Assembly (NCBI GenBank): GCA_009777175.1
Contig: WRMI01000011.1
Coordinates: 1-59,142, forward strand
Origin: Marinilabiliaceae bacterium
GTDB taxonomy: Bacteria; Bacteroidota; Bacteroidia; Bacteroidales; Marinilabiliaceae
Length of the DNA stretch: 59,142 bases
Direction: 5' to 3'
The notes beneath the pieces were generated by a model. The model was given only the letters and a program-made list of their open reading frames with translations. It searched no databases and was not told the DNA's origin. Both the position numbers and the translations under genes were made by a program. This document shows, piece by piece, positions 25,971 to 36,236 of the stretch (position 1 is the first letter of the stretch; every line of letters starts with the position of its first letter).

Positions 25971-26952
25971 TCTTTATTATTTTGTAAATTCGTTCAAACA
26001 TTCTATCATTCTTTAACGAAAAAAGATAATTGAGTTTTAAGCGCCAATAATTTTTATTAAAATTTTGTCGGTAATATATCTCAAACTCTTTGTTTTCAAA
26101 TAAATAAATCCTTGTTTTTTCTTTTATCAACTGTTTCCAAAAATTATCAAAATCATATTTATGAGTATTAAGCAACATCGCAACAAGAATAAAACAAATA
26201 AAAATTCCGAGTTCATAATCTTGTTCTTTATTAAAACCGCGTTCTAAAAGATACTCTTCTATAACAAATCGGGCTCTGAAGGCGCATAAAAGGTTTTTAA
26301 CATATTGTGATTTTGTTGCAGATGTTTCTTTGAGCCTGTAATAATAGAGCGATTTGTTGATTTCTTTTACAAATTTGGCATTATAGGCAAGCTGAACTAA
26401 TAAGACTGCATCTTCGCCGCGCATCAAGTCGGTATAGTAATCTAACGAACTTAAAAACAACTCTTTTTTGTAAATTTTCCCCCATATTGTAAATATTCTA
26501 TCTTTAAGCACTCGTTTTATAAACTCTCTTCCTGTTATGATTCCTCCGTCGGTTATTGTTATCAATTCGAAACCACTATGAAGTTCTTCATAATAATTGG
26601 CAAAGGCTATATCGGCGTTACTTTCGATTAACTCTCTCAGTAAAACTTCAATTGCATCAAGAGATATGTAATCATCGCCATCAACAAAGACAATATAATC
26701 ACCTTTGGAATTTTCAACGCCTGTCTCGCGCGCTTTGGCTGCTCCTTGATTTTTTTGATGAATAGCAATTATACGACTATCTAATCGTGCGTAATATTCA
26801 ATAATTTCTTGAGTATTATCATTTGAACCATCATTGACAGTAATTATTTCTATATTCTTATATGTCTGTAAGATACAAGAATCCAAACACGCCTCTAAAT
26901 AACCCGATAGATTATAACAAGGTATGATTATCGATACAAGTTTATCTTCCAC
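25954..26952 (-). CDS. Glycosyltransferase family 2
   Basis: 332 residues. VSIIIPCYNLSGYLEACLDS is the GT2 start; TVNDGSNDNTQEI and FVDGDDYI carry the nucleotide-sugar and DxD (DGDD) sites. The GT-A domain spans about 1-230, followed by a helical tail. It overlaps the second glycosyltransferase by 17 nt. Sugar and acceptor unknown. Confidence 0.92.
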   Translation of the reverse strand: MEDKLVSIIIPCYNLSGYLEACLDSCILQTYKNIEIITVNDGSNDNTQEIIEYYARLDSRIIAIHQKNQGAAKARETGVENSKGDYIVFVDGDDYISLDAIEVLLRELIESNADIAFANYYEELHSGFELITITDGGIITGREFIKRVLKDRIFTIWGKIYKKELFLSSLDYYTDLMRGEDAVLLVQLAYNAKFVKEINKSLYYYRLKETSATKSQYVKNLLCAFRARFVIEEYLLERGFNKEQDYELGIFICFILVAMLLNTHKYDFDNFWKQLIKEKTRIYLFENKEFEIYYRQNFNKNYWRLKLNYLFSLKNDRMFERIYKIIKNANRN

Positions 26953-27050
26953 TTTTTATATTTTTTGACTTTTTACTTATAAAACAAAAAAAAGTTATAT
27001 TTTTTTGTAAAATTTTTTAAAAATTTTACTAAACTATTGCAAAATAAAAA

Positions 27051-27075
27051 AGAGGGAACTATTCCGGTTCCCTCT
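27051..27075 (-). terminator. Intrinsic terminator downstream of the T9SS gene
   Basis: AGAGGGAAC (27051-27059) and GTTCCCTCT (27067-27075) form a 9-bp perfect stem with a 7-base loop. Read on the minus strand it is followed by TTTTTATTTTG, so it terminates transcription from the T9SS gene at 27253-28890 before the glycosyltransferases. The rest of 26953-27252 is AT-rich with no feature. Confidence 0.85.
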
Positions 27076-27252
27076 AATAACTTTATTTATTGATATTATT
27101 CATCCTTTTTGGGTTCGCAAAATCGTAAATAAGTCTTATTATTGCAGATTTTTTTTAAACATAAAAGTAATCTTTAAATCCTGACTTGTCCCAAACATAA
27201 CTATCGCTACTTTTTAACCTTAGTTCCTTTTGCGAGTGAGGTTAGAAAAAAA

Positions 27253-28890
27253 TTATCTTTTAATCACTTTTTTAACAACCTTTAGACCTTCATTACTATA
27301 AAATGAAACAATATAAATTCCCTTGCTTAAAGTGCGGGTATCTATTTTATTATCAGACGGTTTGATGTCGATTACATCCTGACCCATTATATTTGTTACC
27401 GTTACTCGCTCAATGTTTTTTTCGTTATCAAAATATAAAATATCATCAAACGGAATAGGATAAACTGAAATATCACTACCGATGCCATGTTGTTTAATGC
27501 TTGATCCAGTTAATTTGTAAATATAAAAATCTTGCTGACCTGAAGCATAACAAGAAAATAGCGGCGGATTTGTACCATTTAGATTAAAACGCATTGTATT
27601 TCTGTCGTATTCTTCGTCATCTTCACTGCCTGTACAAATTAATGTAACAGCATTAGTAGAGCTTTCGATGGAAAAATCCCAAAACGCTTTCAAGTCGTTT
27701 AATATTAATCCATTATTAGATTCTCCTGTTCGTGGACGTAAATATTTACCATTTAAAGGATCAAAGAGAGTCCATTTAATATTTTCGGAAGAAATTATTA
27801 TTTCATAAGGGAACTCTTCATCTTGTGTTGGAGTAACAATAGCAGCGGGATAAGTAATAACCTTATCGCCAGACACTTCAACGGGAACTGCATGCCTGTT
27901 ATAATCTTTTTGCCAACCTAAACCATAGTTAATGCCATTTTTAATACTTACAAAAAGGTATGTACCTCCATCCTCAAAATCACTCATTGATTTAACTAAT
28001 GTATAAGTATTTCCTTGAAGTACTACACAGGTAAATGTAACAGAAACAGCAACAGCAGGATTCAAAGAGGTATTATCCATATTCACAAGTTCGAGAGCGA
28101 CTGTATGCTGATTGTATGACAAACCTGTAAGTGAAATAGGACTTGAAGTAACATATTGAGGTGTTCCCGAATCAACGGTGTACTTCACTTTTCCGTCTGT
28201 TCCTAAATCGAAATTGCCTACCGTGAAAACAATATCTACATTATTACTATAAAAAATAGCATTGTTTAAAGGCGATGTTAGTAAAAGGTAGGGCTCGGCA
28301 TCGCCAAAATCTGTAATAAAAATATCGTCAACATTTACAGAAGTACTTCCCGCTTCGCTAATTTTTTGAATTTTTATACGGATAAGTCCCGCAATGTTAA
28401 CATCAATAGAGGCGGATTGTAATTCTGAACCTCCGTCAACCCACGATGGTGCTACAATTTCATCACCATAGGCAACCCAAGTTGCACCCTGATTGGAAGA
28501 TAGATAAAGTTGTAGTTTACCGCCCGAATGTCCACTATATGAGCCATACATAAAAGATACGGTTCCTGCGCCTCCGGGTTTATCAAATTCCATTTCAATG
28601 CGATGATCCTCATCTGTTGCATTTCCTCTTAATCGGACACTTCTTGTTCCATTTCTTCTGTCGTTGGCATCCATTTGGGTATAACCTTTGATAAACCAAC
28701 TCCCTGTTGCGCACTCTACGGTTGCACCTGGACTATAACTTCCGTTGCCCGTCATAGTTTCAAAATCCTCAAATAATACGGATTTTTGTCCCAAAACTAC
28801 ATTCCCAGTCAAGAAAAGTAAAATTGGGAAACTGATAGATAAAATAAAATGTTTATCAAACAGCGTTCTAAATAAATTTTTTTTTGTCAT
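27253..28890 (-). CDS. T9SS type A sorting-domain protein
   Basis: 545 residues. Signal peptide MTKKNLF...ILSISFPILLFLTGNVVLGQ. An N-terminal lectin/jelly-roll-like region (LFEDFETMTGNG ... SVNVDDIFITD) resembles carbohydrate-binding or choice-of-anchor domains. An Ig-like segment (PLNNAIFYSNNVDIVFTV) follows, then a beta-rich domain, then the T9SS C-terminal domain (VYPIPFDDILYF ... LSKGIYIVSF). Exported by the type IX system and probably attached to the cell surface. Function unknown. No catalytic motif recognised. Confidence 0.88.
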   Translation of the reverse strand: MTKKNLFRTLFDKHFILSISFPILLFLTGNVVLGQKSVLFEDFETMTGNGSYSPGATVECATGSWFIKGYTQMDANDRRNGTRSVRLRGNATDEDHRIEMEFDKPGGAGTVSFMYGSYSGHSGGKLQLYLSSNQGATWVAYGDEIVAPSWVDGGSELQSASIDVNIAGLIRIKIQKISEAGSTSVNVDDIFITDFGDAEPYLLLTSPLNNAIFYSNNVDIVFTVGNFDLGTDGKVKYTVDSGTPQYVTSSPISLTGLSYNQHTVALELVNMDNTSLNPAVAVSVTFTCVVLQGNTYTLVKSMSDFEDGGTYLFVSIKNGINYGLGWQKDYNRHAVPVEVSGDKVITYPAAIVTPTQDEEFPYEIIISSENIKWTLFDPLNGKYLRPRTGESNNGLILNDLKAFWDFSIESSTNAVTLICTGSEDDEEYDRNTMRFNLNGTNPPLFSCYASGQQDFYIYKLTGSSIKQHGIGSDISVYPIPFDDILYFDNEKNIERVTVTNIMGQDVIDIKPSDNKIDTRTLSKGIYIVSFYSNEGLKVVKKVIKR

Positions 28891-28967
28891 CTTTAAAAAT
28901 TTAATAAATTATTATAAATTAGATAATTGAATTTTCAGAATTTGGTTTTGAATAAAAATTCAGGGCG

Positions 28968-28975
28968 CAAATATA
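28968..28975 (-). promoter_or_regulatory. -7 box for the T9SS gene at 27253-28890
   Basis: Minus strand reads TATATTTG, matching TAnnTTTG, about 78 nt upstream of the ATG. A TTTG lies 23 nt farther up, a little beyond the ideal spacing. The leader can form a weak GAATTTT/AAAATTC stem (28934-28962 region) and ends AAATTTTTAAAG directly before ATG. Confidence 0.4.
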
Positions 28976-29183
28976 TAAGAAATTTTTTTATTTACACACA
29001 AACAAAAATAATTTTCTAAAAAAAATGAAAATTAACATTTTTTTAACATTTTAACTCTTACCATCGATTTGGAAAAAAGCCGGGCTGAAAAAACATACTT
29101 TTTAGCCTATATTATTCATATTATTTATATTAACGCAAAGGCGCAAATTTGAAAACGCAAAGAATGTTAAAAATTTTCATTTT

Positions 29184-30995
29184 TTACGTAAATTCCTGCA
29201 ATTCAACCATTTTCTTAAAGCGTGGAGATTTTTCTTTAAGTACTTCAAAATTGCCGAATGCTTCAATTTTTCCTTTGTCTAAAAGATAGATAACGTCTGC
29301 GTTCTTAACGGTTGAAAGTCGGTGAGCAATAATTACTATTGTATATTTTCCTTTTAGTGCGTTAATATTAGTTTGAATAATAAGTTCATTTTCGGTATCT
29401 AACGCTGATGTTGCTTCGTCCATAAGTAGCAAAGAGCAGTCTCTGTAAAGTTCTCGAGCAATTGAAACGCGCTGTTTTTGACCGCCTGAAATCAAAACGC
29501 CGTTGTCTCCGAGCAATGCATCTTCGCGTTCGGGTAGGTTTTCAACCATTGCAGTTAATGCGGTTTTTTCGAGTATTTTGACAAATTTATTCAATGTGCC
29601 TTCATTCTTTTCTTCATGGAAAGAAATATTGTTAAAAATAGTATCATTAAAAACGACAGGCTCTTGAGTGATATATCCTATGTAATTCCTGAAACCTTTG
29701 AAACGTTTGGCTGTCAAAGGGATGTCGTCAATTTTAATGGTTCCAGAAACAGGCGAAAAAAGTCCTGTAAGCATATTTACCAAAGTAGTTTTACCGGAGC
29801 CGCTCTCTCCAACAAAAGCAATTGTCTGATTTTTTTTGATAGATAAAGTAATATCATTCAAAACAATAGGAAGATGTGGTGCATAATAAAAAGTTACGTT
29901 CTCAAAATCAATAGATTCTTTGAAATCATCAACATCTTCGTACTCTTTTGATTCGATATTTTGTTCAAATTCTAAATATAAACTATCCACGGTACGCACT
30001 CCACCCGAACTGGACAAAAATGCTTGCCAATTTGTCTGCACACTCAATAGCGAATTTAATGATCGCATAAATAACATTAAACTAAGCGCAATACCCATTA
30101 TTGAGGCATCCATAAAAGTAACTTGAACATAAATAATTGAGCAAACAAACAGCATCAGGATAGGTTCTCGAATGGAAGTCGAGATAGCACTAAATTTTCC
30201 CATTTTATAAGATAAATTTTCGGCATCAATGGTCAGGTCGACCAATTTTTTTCTGTAATTCGAAATTAAGTCTGTGGCTTTTAGGTATTTGAAATTAAAT
30301 ACTGCTTCTAATATTTTGCCTTGTAATCCATTGCTAATAAGCGACTGCCATAAAGATGCCGTTTCGACTTTTCTGTTGATAATTTTGAAAATAAAATTAC
30401 TTAACAATCCTGCTACTGTTATTAAAAGAGCAAATTGAAAATTGGTCATAAAAGCCAATGCCATATATCCCACCAATGTAATAATGTATTGCATTGCAGT
30501 AAGAAAGGAAGTAAAAGCACCTACTGCTTTTCCAATTTCGGCAGTAATGACGTTCTGCATACGTCCATTGTCGATGTTAACGAAACCCGGATATGAAACA
30601 TTGCATATTCCTTCAATAAGTTGGATACGTGTTTCTTTCATAAAATTTACGCGAATTTTTGTAGCGTAAAGTCTTGATCCATAACCTAATAATGCTTTAG
30701 AGCCAAATAATGCAAGCATCAATATCATCAAATTTCCAATACTGAGTTCTATTCCAGCCGCATCAAAAAAGTCAACAATAAAGGCTAATTTTCCTAAGGC
30801 ATCCGCATTGGCACCCATATCGGATGCCCCAGTTGATTCTGCTACCTGAAATACAGGTACAAACAACGCCAACCCTATTCCATCTAAAAATGCTACTATA
30901 GCACTTAATGCCAATAAAATAGGAATTCGCCATTTCAAACGCCGCCAATAAAATAAAAAATATTTTAGATGACTCGAACTAAAAAGTTTTTTCAT
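29184..30995 (-). CDS. ABC exporter, fused permease and ATPase
   Basis: 603 residues. The N-terminal transmembrane domain has about six helices (residues 20-310). The C-terminal ATPase has Walker A GESGSGKTT, signature ISGGQKQR, Walker B LLLMDEATSALD and H-loop IAHRLS. A type I (MsbA-like) half-transporter that works as a homodimer, exporting lipids, glycans or peptides. Close to two glycosyltransferases, a lipid-linked glycan is possible. Upstream 30996-31324 is repeat DNA. Confidence 0.93.
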   Translation of the reverse strand: MKKLFSSSHLKYFLFYWRRLKWRIPILLALSAIVAFLDGIGLALFVPVFQVAESTGASDMGANADALGKLAFIVDFFDAAGIELSIGNLMILMLALFGSKALLGYGSRLYATKIRVNFMKETRIQLIEGICNVSYPGFVNIDNGRMQNVITAEIGKAVGAFTSFLTAMQYIITLVGYMALAFMTNFQFALLITVAGLLSNFIFKIINRKVETASLWQSLISNGLQGKILEAVFNFKYLKATDLISNYRKKLVDLTIDAENLSYKMGKFSAISTSIREPILMLFVCSIIYVQVTFMDASIMGIALSLMLFMRSLNSLLSVQTNWQAFLSSSGGVRTVDSLYLEFEQNIESKEYEDVDDFKESIDFENVTFYYAPHLPIVLNDITLSIKKNQTIAFVGESGSGKTTLVNMLTGLFSPVSGTIKIDDIPLTAKRFKGFRNYIGYITQEPVVFNDTIFNNISFHEEKNEGTLNKFVKILEKTALTAMVENLPEREDALLGDNGVLISGGQKQRVSIARELYRDCSLLLMDEATSALDTENELIIQTNINALKGKYTIVIIAHRLSTVKNADVIYLLDKGKIEAFGNFEVLKEKSPRFKKMVELQEFT

Positions 30996-31160
30996 ATTTC
31001 TTAATATAGTTATCAGTTTTCAGTTTTCAGTTGTTAGTTGTTAGTTTTCAGTTATTAGTTATTAGTGAATAAGTAAATGAGTGAATGAGTAAATGAGTAA
31101 ATGAGAAAAAACCTTATTTTTTTTATTTTTTCTTCAAAACAACCATAGTAGAACAAAATT
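30996..31160. repeat. Repeat cluster upstream of the ABC exporter
   Basis: TCAGTTTTCAGTTGTTAG units (31010-31065), inverted TTCACTCAT minisatellite (GTAAATGAGTGAATGAG, 31066-31106), and an inverted copy of the AATAAGG..CAAAACAACC repeat (31108-31152). The remaining 31160-31324 is AT-rich without visible features. Confidence 0.6.
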
Positions 31161-31324
31161 TTCTTCATATTATTACCTTATTCTTTATTATTTTTTGAAA
31201 TAATTTTAAACTCAATATTAGATTTTCAGCGCCTAAAAAATTTTTACAAAATTAGATATTTTTTTTAATAAATTTCAATTTTTGAAAAATAATATAATAA
31301 TGTTGATTCTTGTTATAGGGCAAA

Positions 31325-34300
31325 TCACTCATTTGAAACTATAATATCAAATAATTCTCTATTTTCTATTTTATCAATATAGATAAGATTTTTAGGAACG
31401 GATGAACAATTTTTTGCAATGGACAATAGTTCGGGGTCGGTATCAGTTGCGGTAATTATTGCCCTCTTTTTTACAAGTGCGCAAAGCAATGCAAATTCTC
31501 CTTGTCCGCAGTTGGTAATCAATATATTACCTTCATTTGGCAATTTAGAAATTTTTTCTGTTAAATTATCAAAGTTCGACAGATTTTTCTTTGCCCCCTG
31601 GGCAATTTTGGTTCCTTTATAAATATAATTATAATAAATATGTGACTTGAAATAAGTAGGAGTTTCAATATTTTCGCAAAGATTATTATAATGTTCTTGA
31701 TAATTTTTTCTCATCAATTTTGATGTTTCTAAATAGTTGTTATTCAGTCTAATCATATTATTTGGATAAATGCGTTCTAATATTTCGATGTGTACATTTC
31801 CTTTTCTGAGTAAAAATTCTTTTTTGGGGAAAACATGTCCAACGCCGTGTAATATGATGGGCAAAATATCCAAATTTAATTGGTCTGCTAAATAAAATGC
31901 TCCTTTGTGGAAACGCTTGATAGAACAGTCCTCAGAGCGCGTTCCTTCGGGAAAAATAAGAATAGAATATCCGTCGGCAACAAGTTCTTTAAGTTTTTCG
32001 ACATTATTTTCAATTCCGTCAATAACAGGTAAAAAATCTGCATATCTGATAATTAAGCCGTAAAAGGGAGTGTTCCAAACCCATTTATTGGTGAGTGTAA
32101 TTATTTTTGGCGAGAGCATCAAAGTGTACATTAAATCAATGTGTGATTGGTGATTACATATTATAATGCTCGGTTTTTCAAAGTTTTCATTAAACCTGTT
32201 TTCAACTTTTGACGAAATTTCAATCATCATCCGATTTGATAAACGTAGTGTAGAGCACAAAAGACGGTGAAATTTTTCTTTATTTCGTTTAGTTTTACCT
32301 CCTAAAGTAATTAGAAAGAAACCTGCTACAGTCAAAAAAAGTGCAGCAAAGAAAAAGAATGAAAAAGAGATAACTGTTTTAGAAAAATTCCATAAGGTTA
32401 TCGGTATCAGCCTGTTATTGTTATTTTTTGTAGTCAATAATCTAAAAATTAGAGGTGGAAAAATGTATGCCATAAGCAATACGGATGCCATTCCTATCAT
32501 TGTAACCTCTGCTAATGAGCGCATTGCAGGATGTTTTGAAAATATTAACATCCCGATTGCCAAAAACATTATACATGCCGACAAAAATATTGACTTTTTA
32601 AACGAATCAAGCATTTTTTTGCGGTGCGTATATTCATAAATTAGCCCTTCTGTAACGAGAATTGTGTAGTCATCTCCTTGTCCAAAAATAAAAGTGGCAA
32701 GAATAATATTTACGATATTGAATTTTAGTCCAACAATGCCCATAATTCCCAAAATCCAAATCCACGCAACAACCAAAGGAATAAACGCCATTATTGCAAT
32801 TTCTATCCTTCCAAAAGAAAAAAGCAGAAAACCGAAAACTATTATTCCGCATATATATAATACATAATCAAAGTCATCCGACAATGCTGATACTAATTTT
32901 TCGGTTATCGAAGTATTGTCAAAGGTAAAAATATTGTCGTTTATGTTGTTTAATACTTCATCTACTTTTTGTCGATTTTCGGGATTAGTATGCAAAATGG
33001 TGAAAATCATTGATTTATCAGAGGTTATGGCAAAATAATTTTCACTAAGATTTTTTTGAATAATATCGAAATATTCTAACGGCTGCGGAGTATATTCTTT
33101 GTTCAAAATATTTTCAAAAATAGTGAAAGATTCGGGTTTATATCCTTCATTAATAGCGATTGTGCGTAAATTTTCCAAAAGATTTTGCTTTCTATTTTCC
33201 CAAAAAGTGTTCCATTTTTTGATTTTTGATTGCTGATTTTCTTGCGATAACAGATAAATACCTATCCCCGACTTTTTTACTATCATCGAGTCTTTATTAA
33301 AACTATCCAAAAAGGGCAAACATTTTTCATAATTTTGCAAAGCCTCGTCGGGTGTATCGCCTTCGGAAATACAATAAATTGTCTTGTTTTCGTCCGCATT
33401 TTCTTTAATCATTTTTTCCATTTGAATACGCTGCTCTTTTGTCATATAATTGATAGTGTGCATATTAGTCTCGAAAGAGGTATCGTAACTGAAATAGAAT
33501 AATATTATTGTAAGTGCCAAAATGGTCGAGACAATCACTCTATTTTTTTCGGGTGCAAAAGAAATTATTTTGTTTAAAAAAGATTTAGAATTAGGCTGTT
33601 TGAGTTGCAAAAACATATTTCCGGTAAAATGTGGCATAAAAAAGAGTACAAAAATTATAGCACCCGCCAACAGCAGCGATGCAAATAATCCTAAATCTTT
33701 CATTGCATCCGAACTGATAAATCTTAAACTTAAAAATGCTCCCAGAGTGGTAATATTTCCAATAAGTAGCGGGTTTGCTATCTCTTTGATAGTCAGTCGC
33801 ATATCTTTTTCGCGTTTATAAAGCGTCAAAAAATGTATCGGATAGTTGACGGCTATTCCAATTAGGATTGATGCGGCACCCACGGCAATGATTGATATGG
33901 TGTTTTTTACAAGAACTATCATACCAAAAGCAAAAAGCATTCCAAATAAAACTGACGCAAATATTAAAAAGAGACTTTTTATGTTCCTAAAATAAAAAAT
34001 TAATAGTGCTAAAATAAAAAACATTGATAGCGAAATTGCAAAATAACTATCTTTTTTTATCTGTTCTGCGTTTGTTATTGAAATCAATGATGCCCCAAAA
34101 AATGAAATATCTACCTGATTTTCAAACTCTTGCTTTGTTTTTTCGATGGCATTTTCAATATCTTTTATCAACAATTTACTTTTTGCAGTTTCGCTAATTG
34201 GGTACGCAGATGTAATAGTAACCAATGCTTCTGTGCCATCACGATTAAAAATAAAACCGTCATCTATTTGATAGGTATCACTCAACTGAAAGTCGCTCAA

Positions 34301-34861
34301 TCCTTGTAAAATTTTGTTTGAAAAATGAAGCGGGTCGGCAATAAGAACATTCCTTATAAATGTACCCATCGGCGAAAGAAGTAACTGTTTATTGTTATAT
34401 AGTTGGGATTCAATATTTTGTATTGTCAATAGAGTGTCTATTCGAGCATAATCGTTGTCTGTTAAAAAATAGGGCATATTTGTTACAAGAAAATTACTTA
34501 TTTCTAAAATATCTTCCATATCTATCTCATAAAGAATATGTTTGATATGTTGAGATGTGTCATTTTGGGAAATATATTCAGAAAAAAATGAAACAGCATC
34601 TGTAAGTAACTCTTTTTCTATCAGTTCATTGTCAGAATGTTTGAAACTTATAACAATTTTATTAGCAGCACCAAGATGTTGATATGCAAAATTTATTTTT
34701 TTATTACTCTCATTTTGAGGCAGAAAAGTGCTAATATCTTCAACAAACCCCAATTTAGAGGCAGAAAAAAGTGATAAAACAAGAATCAAAATAAAGAGGC
34801 TTTTCAAAAATAGCGGTCTTTTATGAAAATAGGAATATAAATCGGCAAAAAAGTTGTTCAT
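31325..34861 (-). CDS. Trifunctional MMPL transporter / lysophospholipid acyltransferase / methyltransferase fusion
   Basis: 1178 residues. Residues 1-about 870 form an RND/MMPL exporter with two sets of membrane helices and large periplasmic loops. Residues about 890-1065 are a PlsC-type acyltransferase: H904xxxxD909 in NHQSHID, FPEGTR near 969-974. From about 1080 a SAM-methyltransferase-like segment follows, with motif I TNCGQGEFAL (about 1116-1125) and acidic ATDTDP. It stops at DIIVSNE, before the later methyltransferase strands, so this part may be truncated. The same three activities are separate proteins in aryl polyene clusters. It probably makes and moves a lipid or acyl product to the outer membrane, cooperating with the locus at 42.8-50.2 kb. 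Confidence 0.88.
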   Translation of the reverse strand: MNNFFADLYSYFHKRPLFLKSLFILILVLSLFSASKLGFVEDISTFLPQNESNKKINFAYQHLGAANKIVISFKHSDNELIEKELLTDAVSFFSEYISQNDTSQHIKHILYEIDMEDILEISNFLVTNMPYFLTDNDYARIDTLLTIQNIESQLYNNKQLLLSPMGTFIRNVLIADPLHFSNKILQGLSDFQLSDTYQIDDGFIFNRDGTEALVTITSAYPISETAKSKLLIKDIENAIEKTKQEFENQVDISFFGASLISITNAEQIKKDSYFAISLSMFFILALLIFYFRNIKSLFLIFASVLFGMLFAFGMIVLVKNTISIIAVGAASILIGIAVNYPIHFLTLYKREKDMRLTIKEIANPLLIGNITTLGAFLSLRFISSDAMKDLGLFASLLLAGAIIFVLFFMPHFTGNMFLQLKQPNSKSFLNKIISFAPEKNRVIVSTILALTIILFYFSYDTSFETNMHTINYMTKEQRIQMEKMIKENADENKTIYCISEGDTPDEALQNYEKCLPFLDSFNKDSMIVKKSGIGIYLLSQENQQSKIKKWNTFWENRKQNLLENLRTIAINEGYKPESFTIFENILNKEYTPQPLEYFDIIQKNLSENYFAITSDKSMIFTILHTNPENRQKVDEVLNNINDNIFTFDNTSITEKLVSALSDDFDYVLYICGIIVFGFLLFSFGRIEIAIMAFIPLVVAWIWILGIMGIVGLKFNIVNIILATFIFGQGDDYTILVTEGLIYEYTHRKKMLDSFKKSIFLSACIMFLAIGMLIFSKHPAMRSLAEVTMIGMASVLLMAYIFPPLIFRLLTTKNNNNRLIPITLWNFSKTVISFSFFFFAALFLTVAGFFLITLGGKTKRNKEKFHRLLCSTLRLSNRMMIEISSKVENRFNENFEKPSIIICNHQSHIDLMYTLMLSPKIITLTNKWVWNTPFYGLIIRYADFLPVIDGIENNVEKLKELVADGYSILIFPEGTRSEDCSIKRFHKGAFYLADQLNLDILPIILHGVGHVFPKKEFLLRKGNVHIEILERIYPNNMIRLNNNYLETSKLMRKNYQEHYNNLCENIETPTYFKSHIYYNYIYKGTKIAQGAKKNLSNFDNLTEKISKLPNEGNILITNCGQGEFALLCALVKKRAIITATDTDPELLSIAKNCSSVPKNLIYIDKIENRELFDIIVSNE

Positions 34862-35154
34862 TTTTTATTACAAAAGATTCTACAAAAAAACATTCTTGGA
34901 TATCCATAAAACAATGCGAAGAAACATAATATTGTGTTTAGTAAACTTATTCTTAAAAAATCTTTTTTGGGTCGGAAATGGGAGACTCGTTCAGGTTTGG
35001 GTGAATAATATCATATTGAAACCCAAAATACTGAAAATTTTTTTGATATTCTCATCACTAAATATTTTAAATTTAAATAAAAGGTTGTTAAAAAGTCGCA
35101 AAATTGCGACAACCGAGTTTGCGTGCTATTAAGTTAAATTACACTCTTTGTCAG
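34862..35154. other. Intergenic region, one small inverted repeat
   Basis: AT-rich. GTCGCAA and TTGCGAC form a 7-bp stem around two bases at about 35093-35108, with outer GGTTG/CAACC complementarity. It is not followed by a T-run on either strand. No gene or promoter recognised. Confidence 0.3.
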
Positions 35155-35844
35155 TTAATTTCTCCTATTTACAAATAGAAAAATATAATAAATCAGTGTA
35201 GCCAAAGATGATAGTGTTGCGATTAAATAAGTATATGCTGCCCACTTCAGAGCATCTTTTGCTTGTTTATGATTGTGTTGAGTGGTAATTCCTGAATTGG
35301 TTAGCCAAAGTAACGCACGCCGAGATGCATTTAGCTCAACGGGGAGAGTAATTATTGAAAAAAGTGTAAAAATTGAATAACAAATAATAATTATTATCAA
35401 CGCAATATCAAAGGGAATCAAGGAAGGTAAAGCAATCGCACCTGCAAACATTGCTATAAATATTACATTAAGTACTTTTGCGCTAACATTTTGCAAAGGT
35501 ACGAGGGTAGAACGTATCTTTAAAGGTGCATAACCCTTCGCATGCTGAATGGCATGACCACATTCGTGCGCTGACACTGCAGCCGCTGATACATTCCTTC
35601 CATTATAAACATCACCGCTCAAATTTACCGACTTGTTCGCAGGATTGTAATGGTCAGATAAATGACCACTTGACGACAAAACCTGAACATCAAAAATCCC
35701 ATTGTCATTAAGCATTTGTTGAGCAACTTCAGCACCAGACATATCCCCGCCAATGGAGATACTTGAATATTTTTTAAATCTTCTTTTAAGTTGTGCACTA
35801 ACAATCCAACTTAAAAGCGCAAAAACAATGAATATTATTAACAT
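35155..35844 (-). CDS. Membrane zinc metallopeptidase (YugP/DUF2268-like, peptidase family with HECGH)
   Basis: 229 residues. The HExxH motif is HECGH (His93, Glu94, His97) in VSAHECGHAIQHAKGYAPL, the signature of the YugP-type zinc metallopeptidases. An N-terminal helix and about three C-terminal helices place it in the inner membrane. Role likely membrane-protein turnover; not proven. Downstream of it on the minus strand there is no operon partner, and its upstream region is wholly repeat DNA. Confidence 0.88.
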   Translation of the reverse strand: MLIIFIVFALLSWIVSAQLKRRFKKYSSISIGGDMSGAEVAQQMLNDNGIFDVQVLSSSGHLSDHYNPANKSVNLSGDVYNGRNVSAAAVSAHECGHAIQHAKGYAPLKIRSTLVPLQNVSAKVLNVIFIAMFAGAIALPSLIPFDIALIIIIICYSIFTLFSIITLPVELNASRRALLWLTNSGITTQHNHKQAKDALKWAAYTYLIATLSSLATLIYYIFLFVNRRN

Positions 35845-35845
35845 T

Positions 35846-36236
35846 TGAGTTTAGAGTTTAGAGTTTGGGTATTAGAGTTTAGGTATTAGAGTTTAAATAT
35901 TGGAGTTTAGGTATTAGAGTTTAGGTATTAGAGTTTAGATATTAGATATTAGAGTTTAGATATTGGAGTTTAGGTATTAGAGTTTAGGTATTAGAGTTTA
36001 AATATTGGAGTTTAGGTATTAGAGTTTAGATATTAGAGTTTAGATATTGGAGTTTAAATATTAGATATTGGAGTTTAAATATTAGATATTGGAATTTAGA
36101 TATTAGATTACAACTGATTACTGATTACTTAATTCTCACTACTGACTACTTAATTCTCACTACTGAATACTTAATTCTCACTACTGACTACTTAATTCTC
36201 ACTACTGACTACTGACTACTCACTACACTCTACTCA
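35846..36236. repeat. 14-bp AGAGTTTAGGTATT array followed by 21-bp TTAATTCTCACTACTGACTAC array
   Basis: About 18 tandem degenerate 14-bp units (GTATTAGAGTTTAG) from 35847 to 36107, then a short transition. Four to five copies of a 21-bp unit (TTAATTCTCACTACTGACT + AC) follow at about 36128-36215. The array ends at the stop codon of the transglycosylase. No reading frame of interest. Confidence 0.85.

Noticed and set aside
32670-34545. Small frames on both strands inside the MMPL fusion gene
   Set aside because: Shadows of a well-supported 1178-residue gene.
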